Shown here one piece after another: positions 1-15,200 of a stretch of DNA of 64,000 nt (position 1 is its first letter; the number at the start of each line of letters is the position of its first letter). Source of the stretch: Phaeosaccion multiseriatum (Eukaryota; Ochrophyta, other classes); contig OZ218957.1 of the NCBI GenBank assembly GCA_965112735.1, positions 2,232,001 through 2,296,000 of the forward strand, read 5' to 3'. The position numbers and the translations under genes were made by a program. Under the pieces are notes generated by a model, which searched no databases, was not told where the DNA came from, and saw nothing but the letters and a program-made list of their open reading frames with translations.

Positions 1-79
1 CAGTTGTGGGGGGCAGAGGGTACCCGTCCTCGCTACAGCAGCAGCAGTTGGTGATACATCAGCACTGGTCTGTGCGTGC

Positions 80-1747
80 TCACAGCTTGGCGTAGCCGAG
101 GACGAGCGGCCTGAGGTGGTCCTTGTACCCCACCACGGGGTCCGTCCTGTTCAGGGGGTTGCGGCGAGCGCTCTCCATCAGGCCTGGTGTCGAGTGTGGG
201 GGGGGGAGTGGGTGAGACAGTAAGAGGGGGTGGGGGAGAGTGGGTGAGACAGCAAGAGGGGGTGGGAGAGAGTGGGTGAGACAGTAAGAGGGGGTGGGGG
301 AGAGTGGGTGAGAGAGTGGGGGAGGAGGGGCACGAGAGTGAGTGAGTGAGAGAGAGTGATGGAGGAGGGGGCCGAGAGTGAGTGAGTGCGAGAGTGAGTG
401 AGTGAGTGAGTGCATGTTCTGTCTCACGAGGACGGTCACGAGAGTGTGTGCGCTTGACTGTACACCTAACCCCACGCAGAGTAGCGCAAAAAACCCACAA
501 AACAGCATTCATTGACATCTCTGCGGAGAGCGGAGTATCATCATCATCATCAGCAGCAGCAGCAGCACCAGAAAGTACTCTTTCCTTCTCCCCTCCCCTC
601 CACTCCCCTCCTCTCCTCTCGCTCTCACCTTGGTACACCCTTCCATCCCTCCTCCCCAGAGCCGACTGCAGGAGCATCATATCGCTTATGTCCCACGCGT
701 CTACCAGAGCCACCGCGTGGGGCCTTAGCTCATGCAGCAGCCGCACCACCCCTTGCCGCACCCACTGGGCCTGCTCTGCGCTGAGGAAGCCGTCCTCCGT
801 GAAGTCGCCCATCTCTCGCTCTATCCAGTACAGCCCGAAGAGGCTCTGCGTGTGTGTGTGTGTGTGCATGTGCATGTGTGTGTGTGTGAGCGTGTGTGTG
901 TGCATGTGTGTGTGCATGTGTGTGTGCGTGCATGTGTGTGTGTGTGGTGTGTACGTTTGTGTAGTGTTGTGTGTAAGGGGGGGGGCGAACAAAGACAACA
1001 TGCATAATCGCACACCCACCACGCCAGAGAGAGAGAGGGACAGAGACAGCGATAGACAGACAGAGAGACAGAAGACAGACAGAGAGACAGAGACAGAGAG
1101 AGAGGGAGAGAGAGATGGAGAGATAGGAGAGAGAGAGAGAGGGAGGGAGACACAGACAGACAGACAGAGAGGGGTCACGTGAAGTGCGTGGCGTTAGTGG
1201 GGAATGCCAGGGCAAGGGCAAAGGGATGTGACCTGTAGGAGCCTTCATGAGGGGGTGGTAGAGAGCAGGAGCCTAACCGTTAGGGAGTCAGTAAAGGCAC
1301 CAGAGGGAAAGACGTAGTACATATACACACAGCTGCTGTTTTCTCCTCCTCCTCCTCCTCCTCCTCCTCCTCCTCCTCCGCCCATTCCTCCTTCTCCTTC
1401 CTCCCTCCCTTGTCTTCTCTCTCCTGAGCTCACCCCACCCCTCACGCACCGGCAGCATGCGTAGAGCCTCGGCTGTCCGCCCCTCCACATGCCCTCCCGT
1501 TGCCGCCCCCTCCACCCCCTCGTGAAAGTGCTGCAGCACAAGATTCATGCAGTGGGCTCGACTGGCGCGGTAGATCTCCTGCAAGACAAGACAGGAAGAT
1601 GAGGAGTGCAGATATATGCATGAAAGTCGACATCACCAGCCGAGGAAGAGCGACATCATAAGTATGTGTATGTTTGTCGACAGCACCCGCAGCCAGATGG
1701 GTGGACAGTCGACGCAAGACATAAGAGAGTTTACGGCCCGCATCATG

Positions 1748-1795
<48 letters not shown>

Positions 1796-2815
1796 AAGAG
1801 AAGAGCGAGAGAGACAGAGATAGAGGGAAAATCAAGCAGCGAGGCAGCCCGTCGGTAGTAGTCAGTAAGACAACCATCCCGACACCCCCCTCCTACTCCA
1901 GGCAGAGGGCTCTAAACCTTACGTAACCCTTACGTAACTGATCCTTACTGACATATCCCTCAACTTACCACAAGAGAGCGGTTCCACGCCTCCTCAGCAC
2001 TGAGCCTCTGTGCCCCTCCTCTGTACGCCTCGAGGGCGCTCTCCACCCCCAACAGCACTCGAGCGGCTCGGTGGGCCATGGCCTCGAGAAGCACCTCGAT
2101 GGAGCCCATCTCTTCGGGGGTTCGAGCCCTGCAGGAGAAGGAGGGCACCGCTCTTTTCCGCCTTCGTCCCGGCAAGGCCCCTCCTCCTCCCCCTCCTCCT
2201 CCTCGTCCACCACCACCACCGCCCGGCTCTCCCACTCGCCCTTCTCGTGTCCTTGCCGCTGCCGACAAGAGATACTCGCAGCTCGGATCCGGGACTCGCC
2301 CCGTGCGTCGAGCGAGCGACAAGGCCTTGAGCAGGAAGCGCGTGACTTGCTGAGTGAGCATGTGGTTCTCTCCCTCGACGGTGCAGTTCTGGAGGTAGGT
2401 GCCGAGTAGCTCCGGCAGGCCGCTGGTAGGTAGGTAGGTAGGTAGGTAGGTAGGTAGGTGGATAGGTAGGCAGGTAGGTAGGTGAGTAGGTAGGTGAGTA
2501 GGTAGGTGAGTAGGCAGGTAGTAGGCAGGCAGGTGGGTAGGAGGGAGGGAGGGAGGGAAGGAGGGCGGGAGAGAGGGAGGTAGGTAGGTTGGTAGGTAGG
2601 TAGGAGGGTGGAGAAAGAAAAAGGCAAGAGGCGAGGGAGTTGAAATTGCTCGTGAGGCGAGAAGGCGCGGAAGACTAAATGTGAAAAAGGGTGGGTGTAT
2701 AGGCGAGTGGGTGGGTTGGTAGAGAGTAGGGGGAGGAGAGGAGGGGCAACGACACACACATGGAGCGCCACGCTGACAGACATGATTATTCACGTCGAGA
2801 GGGCTCATACACACG

Positions 2816-2846
<31 letters not shown>

Positions 2847-5592
2847 GGAGGGGGGGAGGGAGGGAGAGAGAGACACGCACGCACCCACCTGCTCTGTAGG
2901 TACCCGTGCCCCCCGCAGCACCGTCGACAGTCCTCCAGGCCCTCCGCAGTGATGCTCGAGCAGAGGCTCTTCAGCCCAGAGGAAGACGCGTGGAACGACT
3001 GCATGGCCGCCTTCGCCTCCGCCGCCCTCGACTTGCTACCGCTACTGCTGCCTCCTCCTCCTCCTCCTCCTCCTCCTCCTCCTCCTCCTCCTCCTCCTCC
3101 TCCAGGGCCTGCAGAGGCTCCTTTGAAACTGTCTTCCAACACCTGTAACTGCCGTACCACCGCCACCCCTGTAAAGTGGAAGGCGTAGCTTGCTGCCAAG
3201 AGAGGCACCACCCTGTGGAGCTGCGTCGTGTAGTCCAGTACGGGCCTCTCTATGGGCTCTGTGTCTGTACTGCCCGGGCCGAAGCCTTGGCGGCGTATGG
3301 CGCTGTATCGGACGGCGATGGTGCATCCCTTGGCAAGCTCTCGCCCCGCCTCTTTCACGATGTAGGCGCGCACCTGTGGGGATGGTGTGGGCAGGGGACG
3401 GGAGGGAAGGGCTTCAGCACATCACCGGTGAGTTAACTCTGCCAGGGTGAAAAGGCAAGAAACTGACCAACCGAAATTGCACCAACCCACCGAACTTGCA
3501 TTACGACTACTGTAACCGCCGAAACGGCACCCACGTACGCGTAACACGTGCGTACCTGCATCATTGTGATGTACGCGACCTTGTCACCACCAGTGGACTG
3601 TCCCGCCCAAGGGGAGAGAGAGGTGTGTTGGAGTGTTGTATGCGTTTGGGGCAGTACAAGGAGGAGGATGGGGGAGGAGGAGGAGGAGGAGGAGAAGGAG
3701 GAGAAGGAGGAGGGGGAGGAGGAGGAGGAGGAGGAGGAGGAGGAGGAGGAGGAGGAGGAGGAGGAGGAGGAGGAGGGGGACGAGGAGAAGGAGGGGGGGG
3801 CGGGAGGAGGAGGAGGCCGAAGGCGAGAAAGGGGGGGAGGAGGAGGAGGAGGAGGAGGAGGAGGAGGAGGAGGAGGAGGAGGAGGAGGAGGAGGAGGAGG
3901 AGGAGGAGGAGGAGGAGGAGGAAGGCGAGAAAGGGGGGGGGGAGGAAGAGCAGCAGGAGGACGACGAAGAGGAGGAGGATGAGGAAGAGGATCCAATGAC
4001 ACGCACCCACGCAGGCACGCACGCACCTGCACCTTCTCGTAGCCCCCCTGGGGAGTGACTCGGACGTGCCCCATGGCCATGTTGGTTCGCGGGATGCGCA
4101 CGTGAGAGAAGCGGCAGAAGCCGTTGTCCATCGAGTTGAAGCCTAAGGGGAAATGCGTGCGTGGTGGGTGCGCGTGTGGGTGCGTTTGTGGGTGCGTGCG
4201 TGTGTGTGACGGAAACATACTGAGGCGTGGGGGCAACTCCCCTACCCTCCCGTTCTCTTCTCTGGGCATGTAAAGCTTCGCCCTCCTCCTCCTCCTCCTC
4301 CTCCTCCTCCTCCTCCTCCTCCTCCCCCTCCCCCAACAGCGTCTCACCGATCTTGGGTCCGAGATCCCCAACATCGACGCCGGGCAAGGGCTTGTGTGTG
4401 TTGACGCATCGAATGGGTACGATGAAGTTGTGGATGCCCAGTGACTTGCCTCCCAGGTGCAGCTGAGCAATCACCATCGCGTGGTTCGCCGTCCTGAGTT
4501 GGGGAGAGAGGAACGGAGGAGGAGGAGGAGGAGGGAGGAGGGGTTAGGCGCAAGTGTATGCACGTGTGTGTGCGTATGTGTGTGTGCGCGCGCGTGTGTG
4601 TGCGTGTGTGTGAGTGTGAGTGCCTGCGTGCTTGCGTGTGGGTGTTGTGCGGGGGGGGGCGGAGGGAGGCGAGTGCGACAAAGGGGCCGAGAGGGTGGCA
4701 GCAGCATGGGCTTCATGAGAGAGGAGTGTTCTCTTCATATCATTCAGGCCCCATCTTTTTGGGTACATCTGTAGGTATACCCAACTCGCTCCACCCCGCC
4801 TGCCTTTTACTCCTCTTGCTTTCTCTCTCTCGTACTCTCTCTCTTCTCTTGTCTCTCTCCATCTCTCTCCCTCTCTTTTTGTCTCTTCCCGCTCTCGCCC
4901 TCACTCTCCGCCCTTCGCTCCACCTCGCACCTTCCCAAGGTACCCGGCCACCATTTGGCAGCTGTGAGTGTGGGGCTGTGGATGTCGAACTCGTCCGTTT
5001 CGGGCAGGTAGGTGGCCACCGTTTCCAACGCGCGAATGTTGGATCCGTGCCCGAGCTCCGTCTGCGCGTAGCAGCCAATGACCTGTGGAAGAGGGAGGGA
5101 GAGGGAGGGGGGGAGGGAGGAAGGAAGGTAGAGAGGGGTAGCGTCTTAAGGAGGGCAACAGCGCAGCTTGTGGGGCTTCACCGGAAAACACATGTCAATG
5201 AGTCATGTGGAAGCAATCTCATGTCTACAGTGAGGTGAGAGCGGCGCAGTAAGAGTAATCAGGCAGGCCAAAGAAGGCCCAACTCTTTCACCCAAGGCCT
5301 CCTGTACGCATACGTCCGCACACACGCACACCCACCCACCCACCCACACACTTGTGTATATCTACGTATGCAGGTGATGCAGGCTCATGCAGGCCGGCCT
5401 CCTCCTCCCCTTCTTACCTCCATACTGCTGCACCGGCTCAGCCACGCCCTTTGCTGCTCCTCACTGCACAGGGCCTTGATGTTGGGCACGAACATGAGGT
5501 CGTGTAGCATGGTGGGGAGGGTGTCGCCGAGGGCACCGAGTGTGACCTGCGCGTCCTCAGGGGACAGGTGGCCGCTCGACACCTTTGCGCGC

Positions 5593-5650
<58 letters not shown>

Positions 5651-6169
5651 GTGTGTATGTGTTTGTACGTTGTACAAGGATAGAGAGGGGGGGGATAAGT
5701 GCATAAAACATGAAAAGCATGATGTGAAAGCAATCCCGTGGCGTCCCATCCTCTCCTAATGAGTAGGACTAGGGGGAGGGAGGGTGGGAGAAAGACGGAA
5801 GAGGTTTAAAGAAAAGAAGGGCACTATTACGATACGGCCATTTCTTTGCTGCTTGCGAAGAACCCTTACCATTCTATGGAACTTGGCCGCCTTGCCTAAG
5901 GCCCTCTTGTAGCGCTCAGGCCGGTCCAAGTAGAAGTTGTCGCGATTGCTGAAGGCAGGGTCCTCGGCGAGCATTTTCTCCAGCTCCCTCCTCCTTGTGG
6001 TCTTCTCCCGCCCCCCATCTAACAGATATGTGAGGCTGCTGACATTGATATCGGAACCGTCCCTCTCCCTTTGTAGTTGCTGGCTCGTGACGTCCCCTGC
6101 CTCTTGCTCCTGCCGCTTCGACTCTTCTCTTCGCCTCCTTTCCTCTCCCTTCTCTTGCCCATGTTCCAT
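80..6169 (-). CDS. ACX: Peroxisomal acyl-CoA oxidase, 11 exons, complete
   Basis: Acyl-CoA oxidase oxidises acyl-CoA to trans-2-enoyl-CoA with release of H2O2, the first step of peroxisomal beta-oxidation. Phase-consistent exons (minus strand): 6169-5870, 5582-5418, 5082-4931, 4493-4348, 4142-4027, 3597-3556, 3373-2889, 2422-1969, 1578-1450, 845-629 and 183-80, giving 769 residues (family usually about 660-700). Visible family signatures are [14 protein letters not shown] (exon 3), [15 protein letters not shown] (exon 5), RYSAIRRQ (exon 7), CGGHGY at the exon 7 end, and TVEGEN in exon 8, whose Glu (about residue 485) matches the catalytic base of the TYEGDN motif. The C-terminus is AKL, a type 1 peroxisomal targeting signal. 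The extra length is low-complexity: a poly-Gly run in exon 7 (about residues 398-414) and a Gly-rich stretch in exon 8. The ATG at 6169 is the first in the open frame. Introns are full of microsatellites. Confidence 0.93.
200..420 (-). repeat. GAGTGGGTGAGACAG minisatellite in acyl-CoA oxidase intron
   Basis: Three to four units of about 33 bases (containing GAGTGGGTGAGACAG and AAGAGGGGGTGGG) grade into (GAGT)n towards 420. They lie in the last intron of the gene. Confidence 0.82.
846..965 (-). repeat. (CA)n/(GT)n tract abutting an acceptor
   Basis: In gene direction a (CA)n tract runs directly into CGCAG, the acceptor of the exon starting at 845. Confidence 0.88.
2423..2600 (-). repeat. (CTAC)n tract abutting an acceptor
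   Basis: In gene direction the tetranucleotide CTAC runs into CTACCAG, the acceptor of the exon starting at 2422. The array is about 105 bases pure, then degenerates. Confidence 0.88.
3056..3103 (-). repeat. (GGA)n coding poly-Gly in acyl-CoA oxidase
   Basis: Sixteen units encode consecutive Gly between the core helices and the CGGHGY segment of exon 7. Confidence 0.9.
3660..3931 (-). repeat. (GGA)n array in acyl-CoA oxidase intron
   Basis: About 270 bases of GGA on the plus strand (CTC in gene direction) lie upstream of the acceptor at 3598. Confidence 0.9.
5583..5648 (-). repeat. (CA)n(CG)n tract at an acceptor
   Basis: In gene direction (CA)n passes into (CG)n and then AAAG at the acceptor of the exon starting at 5582. 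Alternating purine-pyrimidine sequence is Z-DNA prone. Confidence 0.85.
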
Positions 6170-6490
6170 CAAGACCGAGACCTGTACACACCCTGCTGTA
6201 GAGACCTATTCCTTTTTTACTTCCTCTCCTTCCTTCCTGCGCGCATCCAAAGTGGTTCTTCGAGTCGTCGACAAATCACAGCTCCGTTCCGTCGATCCAT
6301 CGAGTTCTTTGTGTTTAGCGATAATAAGAGGACAAGCTGAAGCACTAGAAGAGGAAGCAGTAGGCGTGGCGGTAGCGGCACTAGTGGTGCAACTAGATCT
6401 GCAGACCCGCGAACGAAGGAGGGCAAATAGATCAGCAGAGCCGCGAACGAAGGAGGAGACCCTGGACTGCGTCTCTCCCTCTGTGGAGCC
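6170..6490. promoter_or_regulatory. Divergent promoter region, acyl-CoA oxidase / UBX gene
   Basis: These 321 bases separate the two start codons and must hold both 5' UTRs and both promoters. The sequence lacks the long microsatellites found on either side. I see no convincing TATA box or named operator. Confidence 0.5.
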
Positions 6491-10686
<4,196 letters not shown>

Positions 10687-11345
10687 CCTCGCCCTGCCTC
10701 GCTACTGGTCCTCCCCCACCTGGTCAAACCGAGAGTATGAGCTGGCATTGAGACGAGACGGAGGGGTACCGCATGCTCCCGAGATTTATGGTCTGTATTC
10801 CGCGGTTGGGCGAATGGCAGGGGAGGGGCGCCACAAGAAGAGCCGACGCATAACGACGACTCGGAAACACCCTCCCGAGTTCCTCTTTCCTCTCAGTGCT
10901 GTGCCAGCGTCAGGTGTTCAACGCTGGGTTGTATGGGGGTAGCGTAGCCCTCCCCCCTGCCTGAGCACAGAGGGGCATGTGTGCGGTCCTTGCTCGCATC
11001 GGGGATTGTGTCAGAGATGGAGGTGCGGCGCCATTTGGTAACTGCGGAAGAGGGGGTTGATGTTCGGGAAGATGCTCAGCTTTGGTTCACTGGGCTCAAG
11101 GGACAGAGCGTCCCACCTTACATGGCGGTCCCGCAAGACTCGCCACTCCTTCAGAGGCTCGCAAAACATGTGCATATCTTTCTCTTCTAACTAAAAAAAG
11201 CGCAAGCAATGATTTAAAAAATGAAATTAGCACTTGCAATTGCTTCCAATCTTCTCATATTTACATGGCCCATATGCCTCTCCGCCCTTCGCTGCCAAGT
11301 ACTCTGGGCAGGTCACCGAGATGAATGCTGCGGCTTGTGCCTTTC
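10687..11345. other. Convergent intergenic region
   Basis: This is the 3' flank of the UBX gene and of INTS1, which converge here. Short open frames exist (for example 10981-11190) but have no recognisable domain. An A-rich stretch near 11190-11230 could hold polyadenylation signals. Nothing else is identifiable. Confidence 0.5.
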
Positions 11346-11618
11346 TCACTTTGCCGACGAGGAGCCTCCCCCCGCCACAGGGCTTCCGCTCCTGTCTCTC
11401 TTCTGACTCCTTTTCCCCGGGGGGGTGGCCGCCGCCGGAGCAGCAAGTGGTGGCTGAGTGTCCCCCTTGGCGGGGAGAGGGCTGCCGGATGTACGGCGAC
11501 GCTGCTGCCCCCCCCGGGACGGCTGATGCGGCTGGGACCCCCGAAGAGATCTCCCATCACCACCACTCTCGCCTCCTCCTGCGGCGCCTCCCATTCGCAC
11601 ACTCTTTGGCTGATGCTG

Positions 11619-11666
<48 letters not shown>

Positions 11667-12227
11667 AGGGTAAAGCGTGTCCTGCGGCACCCCCTGTGCT
11701 CTCCTCTGTGCCCATGTGGCCTCTTCACGTACGAGTTGGAGTATGGCCGCGTAACTGCCCCACCGCTCCATGCCCGGCACGACGCGCTGCATGAGAAGCG
11801 TATCACCAACCCCTCCACCTCCCCCTCGGCCGGCGGCGGCGGTCACGTCGTCCAGCCTTCCAAAGAGCGCTGCCAAAGAGCTGGCGAGGCGCTCCACCTC
11901 AAGTCCGTTGTGGAACTGAAGCTGCACCGCCAGGAGAGCCATGTACACATCCCACACCCGCTCCACCCCCATGGCCCGCCCCACCTCCCCGGTCAGCATC
12001 TCCGCAGGCAGTAACTCAAGGGCTTCGAGGGTACCGTACCACAGTGCCTCGGAGAAGGAGCAGCCCCACTGCCTGACGTGCACGCGAAGCAGTCGAACGG
12101 GCACCGCTGCTGCTGCTTCTGCTGCTGCTTCTGCACCCCCACCTCCGTCGCCTCCTCCTCGTGGCATGGCTGCTACGAGCGGCTTGAGGTTTGCGCACAG
12201 GACCCGACCGTGCAGGAAGGCCGGGTA

Positions 12228-12265
<38 letters not shown>

Positions 12266-15200
12266 GAGTGGCGGTGGTGCTGATGTTTTCGCTACAGCTG
12301 AGGCTTCCCGTTCCGCTACCACCCATCGTACCTACACCAGCAGCGGTGGCAGTGGTAGCAGCAGCAGCAGCGGCGGTAGCAGCGGCCGAAGCAGCGGCTC
12401 CGATGGCGCTGTTCCACTCCCCGTCCTCGCGCAGAGCCCTAACAAGGGCGGTGGTCCTCCTGAGCATCACCACCGGGTGGCGTTGACACACGTCCTTCAA
12501 CAGACCGATGTGCAATCTTGCACCTGCCTCCTCCTTCCAGTGAACCCGACTTCCACCTCCGTCCAGACCTAGTCCATGCCCCACTGCCCTGCGGCCTGCC
12601 AGGCACCACAGAGCCCTCTTGACAGAAGCGTCGAGCGAGCACTGCACACCGACGCTCGAAAAGGGCTCCTCACGCTGCACAAAGCCCGCGAGCTGCCATC
12701 CGAGGAGGGGCAGGACCTCCTCCTCCCAGCGGTCTCTGCACGCCGCGTACACGGCCTCGGGGAAGGCAAGGTACATACGGAACAGCACAGCCCTCACAGT
12801 GGCACTCACCGCAGCGGTAGCAGCAGCAGCAGCAGGGGGCGGACCACCTTTCAGCCGTGCGACAAGGCGTTGGGCCAGCGAGGAGGCAGTCTCACCAGCG
12901 GAAGCTTCTGGCTTCACTCTGGCTCCGCCTCCTGCTCGCCCAGCCGTCGCCTTGCTCGACTCCACCTCCTCCCCAGCTGCTGCTTCCCCTCCCCCATCTG
13001 CACTATCCGTTTCCTCTTCCTTTGGCGTCTCCACCTTCACGCCTGCCCCCCTCTCCCGCCCTTCCCCGCCTCGCCCCGCCTCGTCCTTAAGCTCGCGCAG
13101 AAGGGCGAGCACCAGGTCCATACATGCCGTGAAGTGCCCTTTAGACGTCCCACATGCCGCGACGATATCCCTCATCCATTCCGCCCGGGAAGGCGGAAGA
13201 GCCCCTTCCCCAGTGCTGATGGCACTGCCGCTCACGACCAATACACTCTCCTTCCTCCTCTTTCTCCTCCTCTTTCGTCGCTTCTCATCCCTATCGCTAT
13301 CCTCCTCCTCATCGTTGTCGTCGTCGTCGCTGCCATCTTCTTCTTCGCCTCCCTCACTACTTTCCCCTGCCCCTAGCCCACCATCTCCACCCCCGTCACC
13401 ACCCGCACCGGCCGCAGGAGCACCCCCTCCTGCAGAGTCCAGCACAAGGAGAACAAGTAGCTTCTGCACCTCATGACAAGACAGGACAAGGCCGCACCGC
13501 CAGGGAGGAGCGGAAGGGACCCCTCCTGCCCCCCCGGGCCCAGGCCGCAACCCTCGCCCCCCCCCAGGGAGACTCGAGTCGCGCAGCACCGCCCACACGA
13601 AGCTCAGCGCCACGGCTGGCCTCAGCCCATACACGTCCTCCTGCAACAGCCAGCGAAGGCAGTGCTCCAGCACGGCCAAGGAGCGGCTCCGTAGAAGAAG
13701 CTCCAGCAGCTCGATGCGATAGCTCTGGGGCAAAGCGAAGAGGCGCTTACGCCCACCACTACCCGCGCCTCCATCACCGTCCAGTGTCTCCGCATCTACC
13801 CCTCTCGCTTCCACCTTGACCTTGACGTCCGCAGTGTCCATGTCGGCAGAGCCATCACCCTCCCCATTCGCCACTTCCTTCTCCTCCTCCTTCTTCACCC
13901 CTCTGAGCAAAGTCCTCTCGCCATCCTTCTTCTTCTCCCCCTCCTCCTCCTCCTCCCCCCCTAACTCTACTTGACTGCAGAAGATCGCCGGCCACAGAAG
14001 ATGCTCCACGGGCAAGTGCTCGAGATGAGTAAGGAGACACCGCTGAGGAGCGCCAACAAGAATTGCCGCTGTACCACCAACCGTTGCTGCTGTTGCTGTC
14101 CTTGTCTCCTCGTCCAATGCATCAGCAAGGACCTTCAACAGCACCCTTCCCACATCTCCGAGGGACGCCTCCCTCCTCCGCAGCAGTTCCCCCACTCCCC
14201 TTCCTGTCGTCATAAGCCGACCCCGACAGCTCTGTACCAGCGAGACCACTCCATCTGCACCGGCCCGCTCCACACAGCAGAGCACATGGTGCAGCCGGGA
14301 GGCCGAGTGTGCGGTCGTCAACTGCTCCTGCACAGTCCGTCGAAGCCAGTCTTCTGTGTCCAGAGCAGGTACCACCTCCGGCCTGCTCTGTAACTCAGAA
14401 GCTCCTCGCTGAAGTCGTCCGAGTTGGGCCTGCTGCAGCCCAATTTGTCCACCTCGTCCTCCGCTGGGCGTCTTACTCCTGTCCTCCTCCTCGTCTTGCC
14501 TGCTGTTGCCCTTACCACTCGGGCTCGGCATTACCTCTGCAGATAAAGACGAGAGCGAGAAGGAAGCTACCGAGGACGAGAACAGAGAAGGCGCGGCACT
14601 GCCTCGTGAGTATACCCTCCTCAGTCCGCCCATTCTGCACACACTCCCCGAAGATAGCAACCGCGACGTCCTGCCCCTGGCTCCGGCCTGCTGCTGCTGC
14701 TGCTGGAGCCGCCTCCGTTGCAGGAGGGCTTTCTCCTTCTCCGCTGTCTCCCCCCCCTCCTTCTGCACGTATGCGTAGAACCTCCCCTTAAACACGTCCT
14801 CATGCGCTGCTGCAGCAGTTGGTGATACAGAGCCCATCTGCCTGCCTTCTCCTTCTCCTCCAGCTGCCATATCACCAACTGCCACGGTTGTGGCACCCCC
14901 CATGGCGTCGTCGCCCCCATGCAAGCGGACGAAGGCCTTGATGCGGCTCAGCAACTTGCGAGCAATCTTCTTCCGAGTGCTCGTGCCCTTACCGAGACCC
15001 CACTGCGAGGTTGAAGCAGGCGCCAGCATATCTCTGTACACGGCCGCCGCAGCAGCGGTCGCAGCCGCCGCAACAGCTGACTGATCCTCTGGCGCCTCAA
15101 GCTGACTCTCTCCCGATAATGGCTTCTTCTTGGAGAGGGAGGAGGAGGAGGAGGAGGAGGAGGAGGTGGAGGGTAGCTCGTCGAGGCGTCGCAGCGCAAG

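Noticed and set aside
33-1178. Long minus-strand frame rich in Leu-Ser and His-Thr
   Set aside because: It is an artefact of CT, CA and GAGT repeats; the real acyl-CoA oxidase exons lie in other frames with splice sites.
10981-11190. Small plus-strand ORF of 69 codons
   Set aside because: No domain, no splice support, and it lies in a convergent intergenic region; it is not better than chance.
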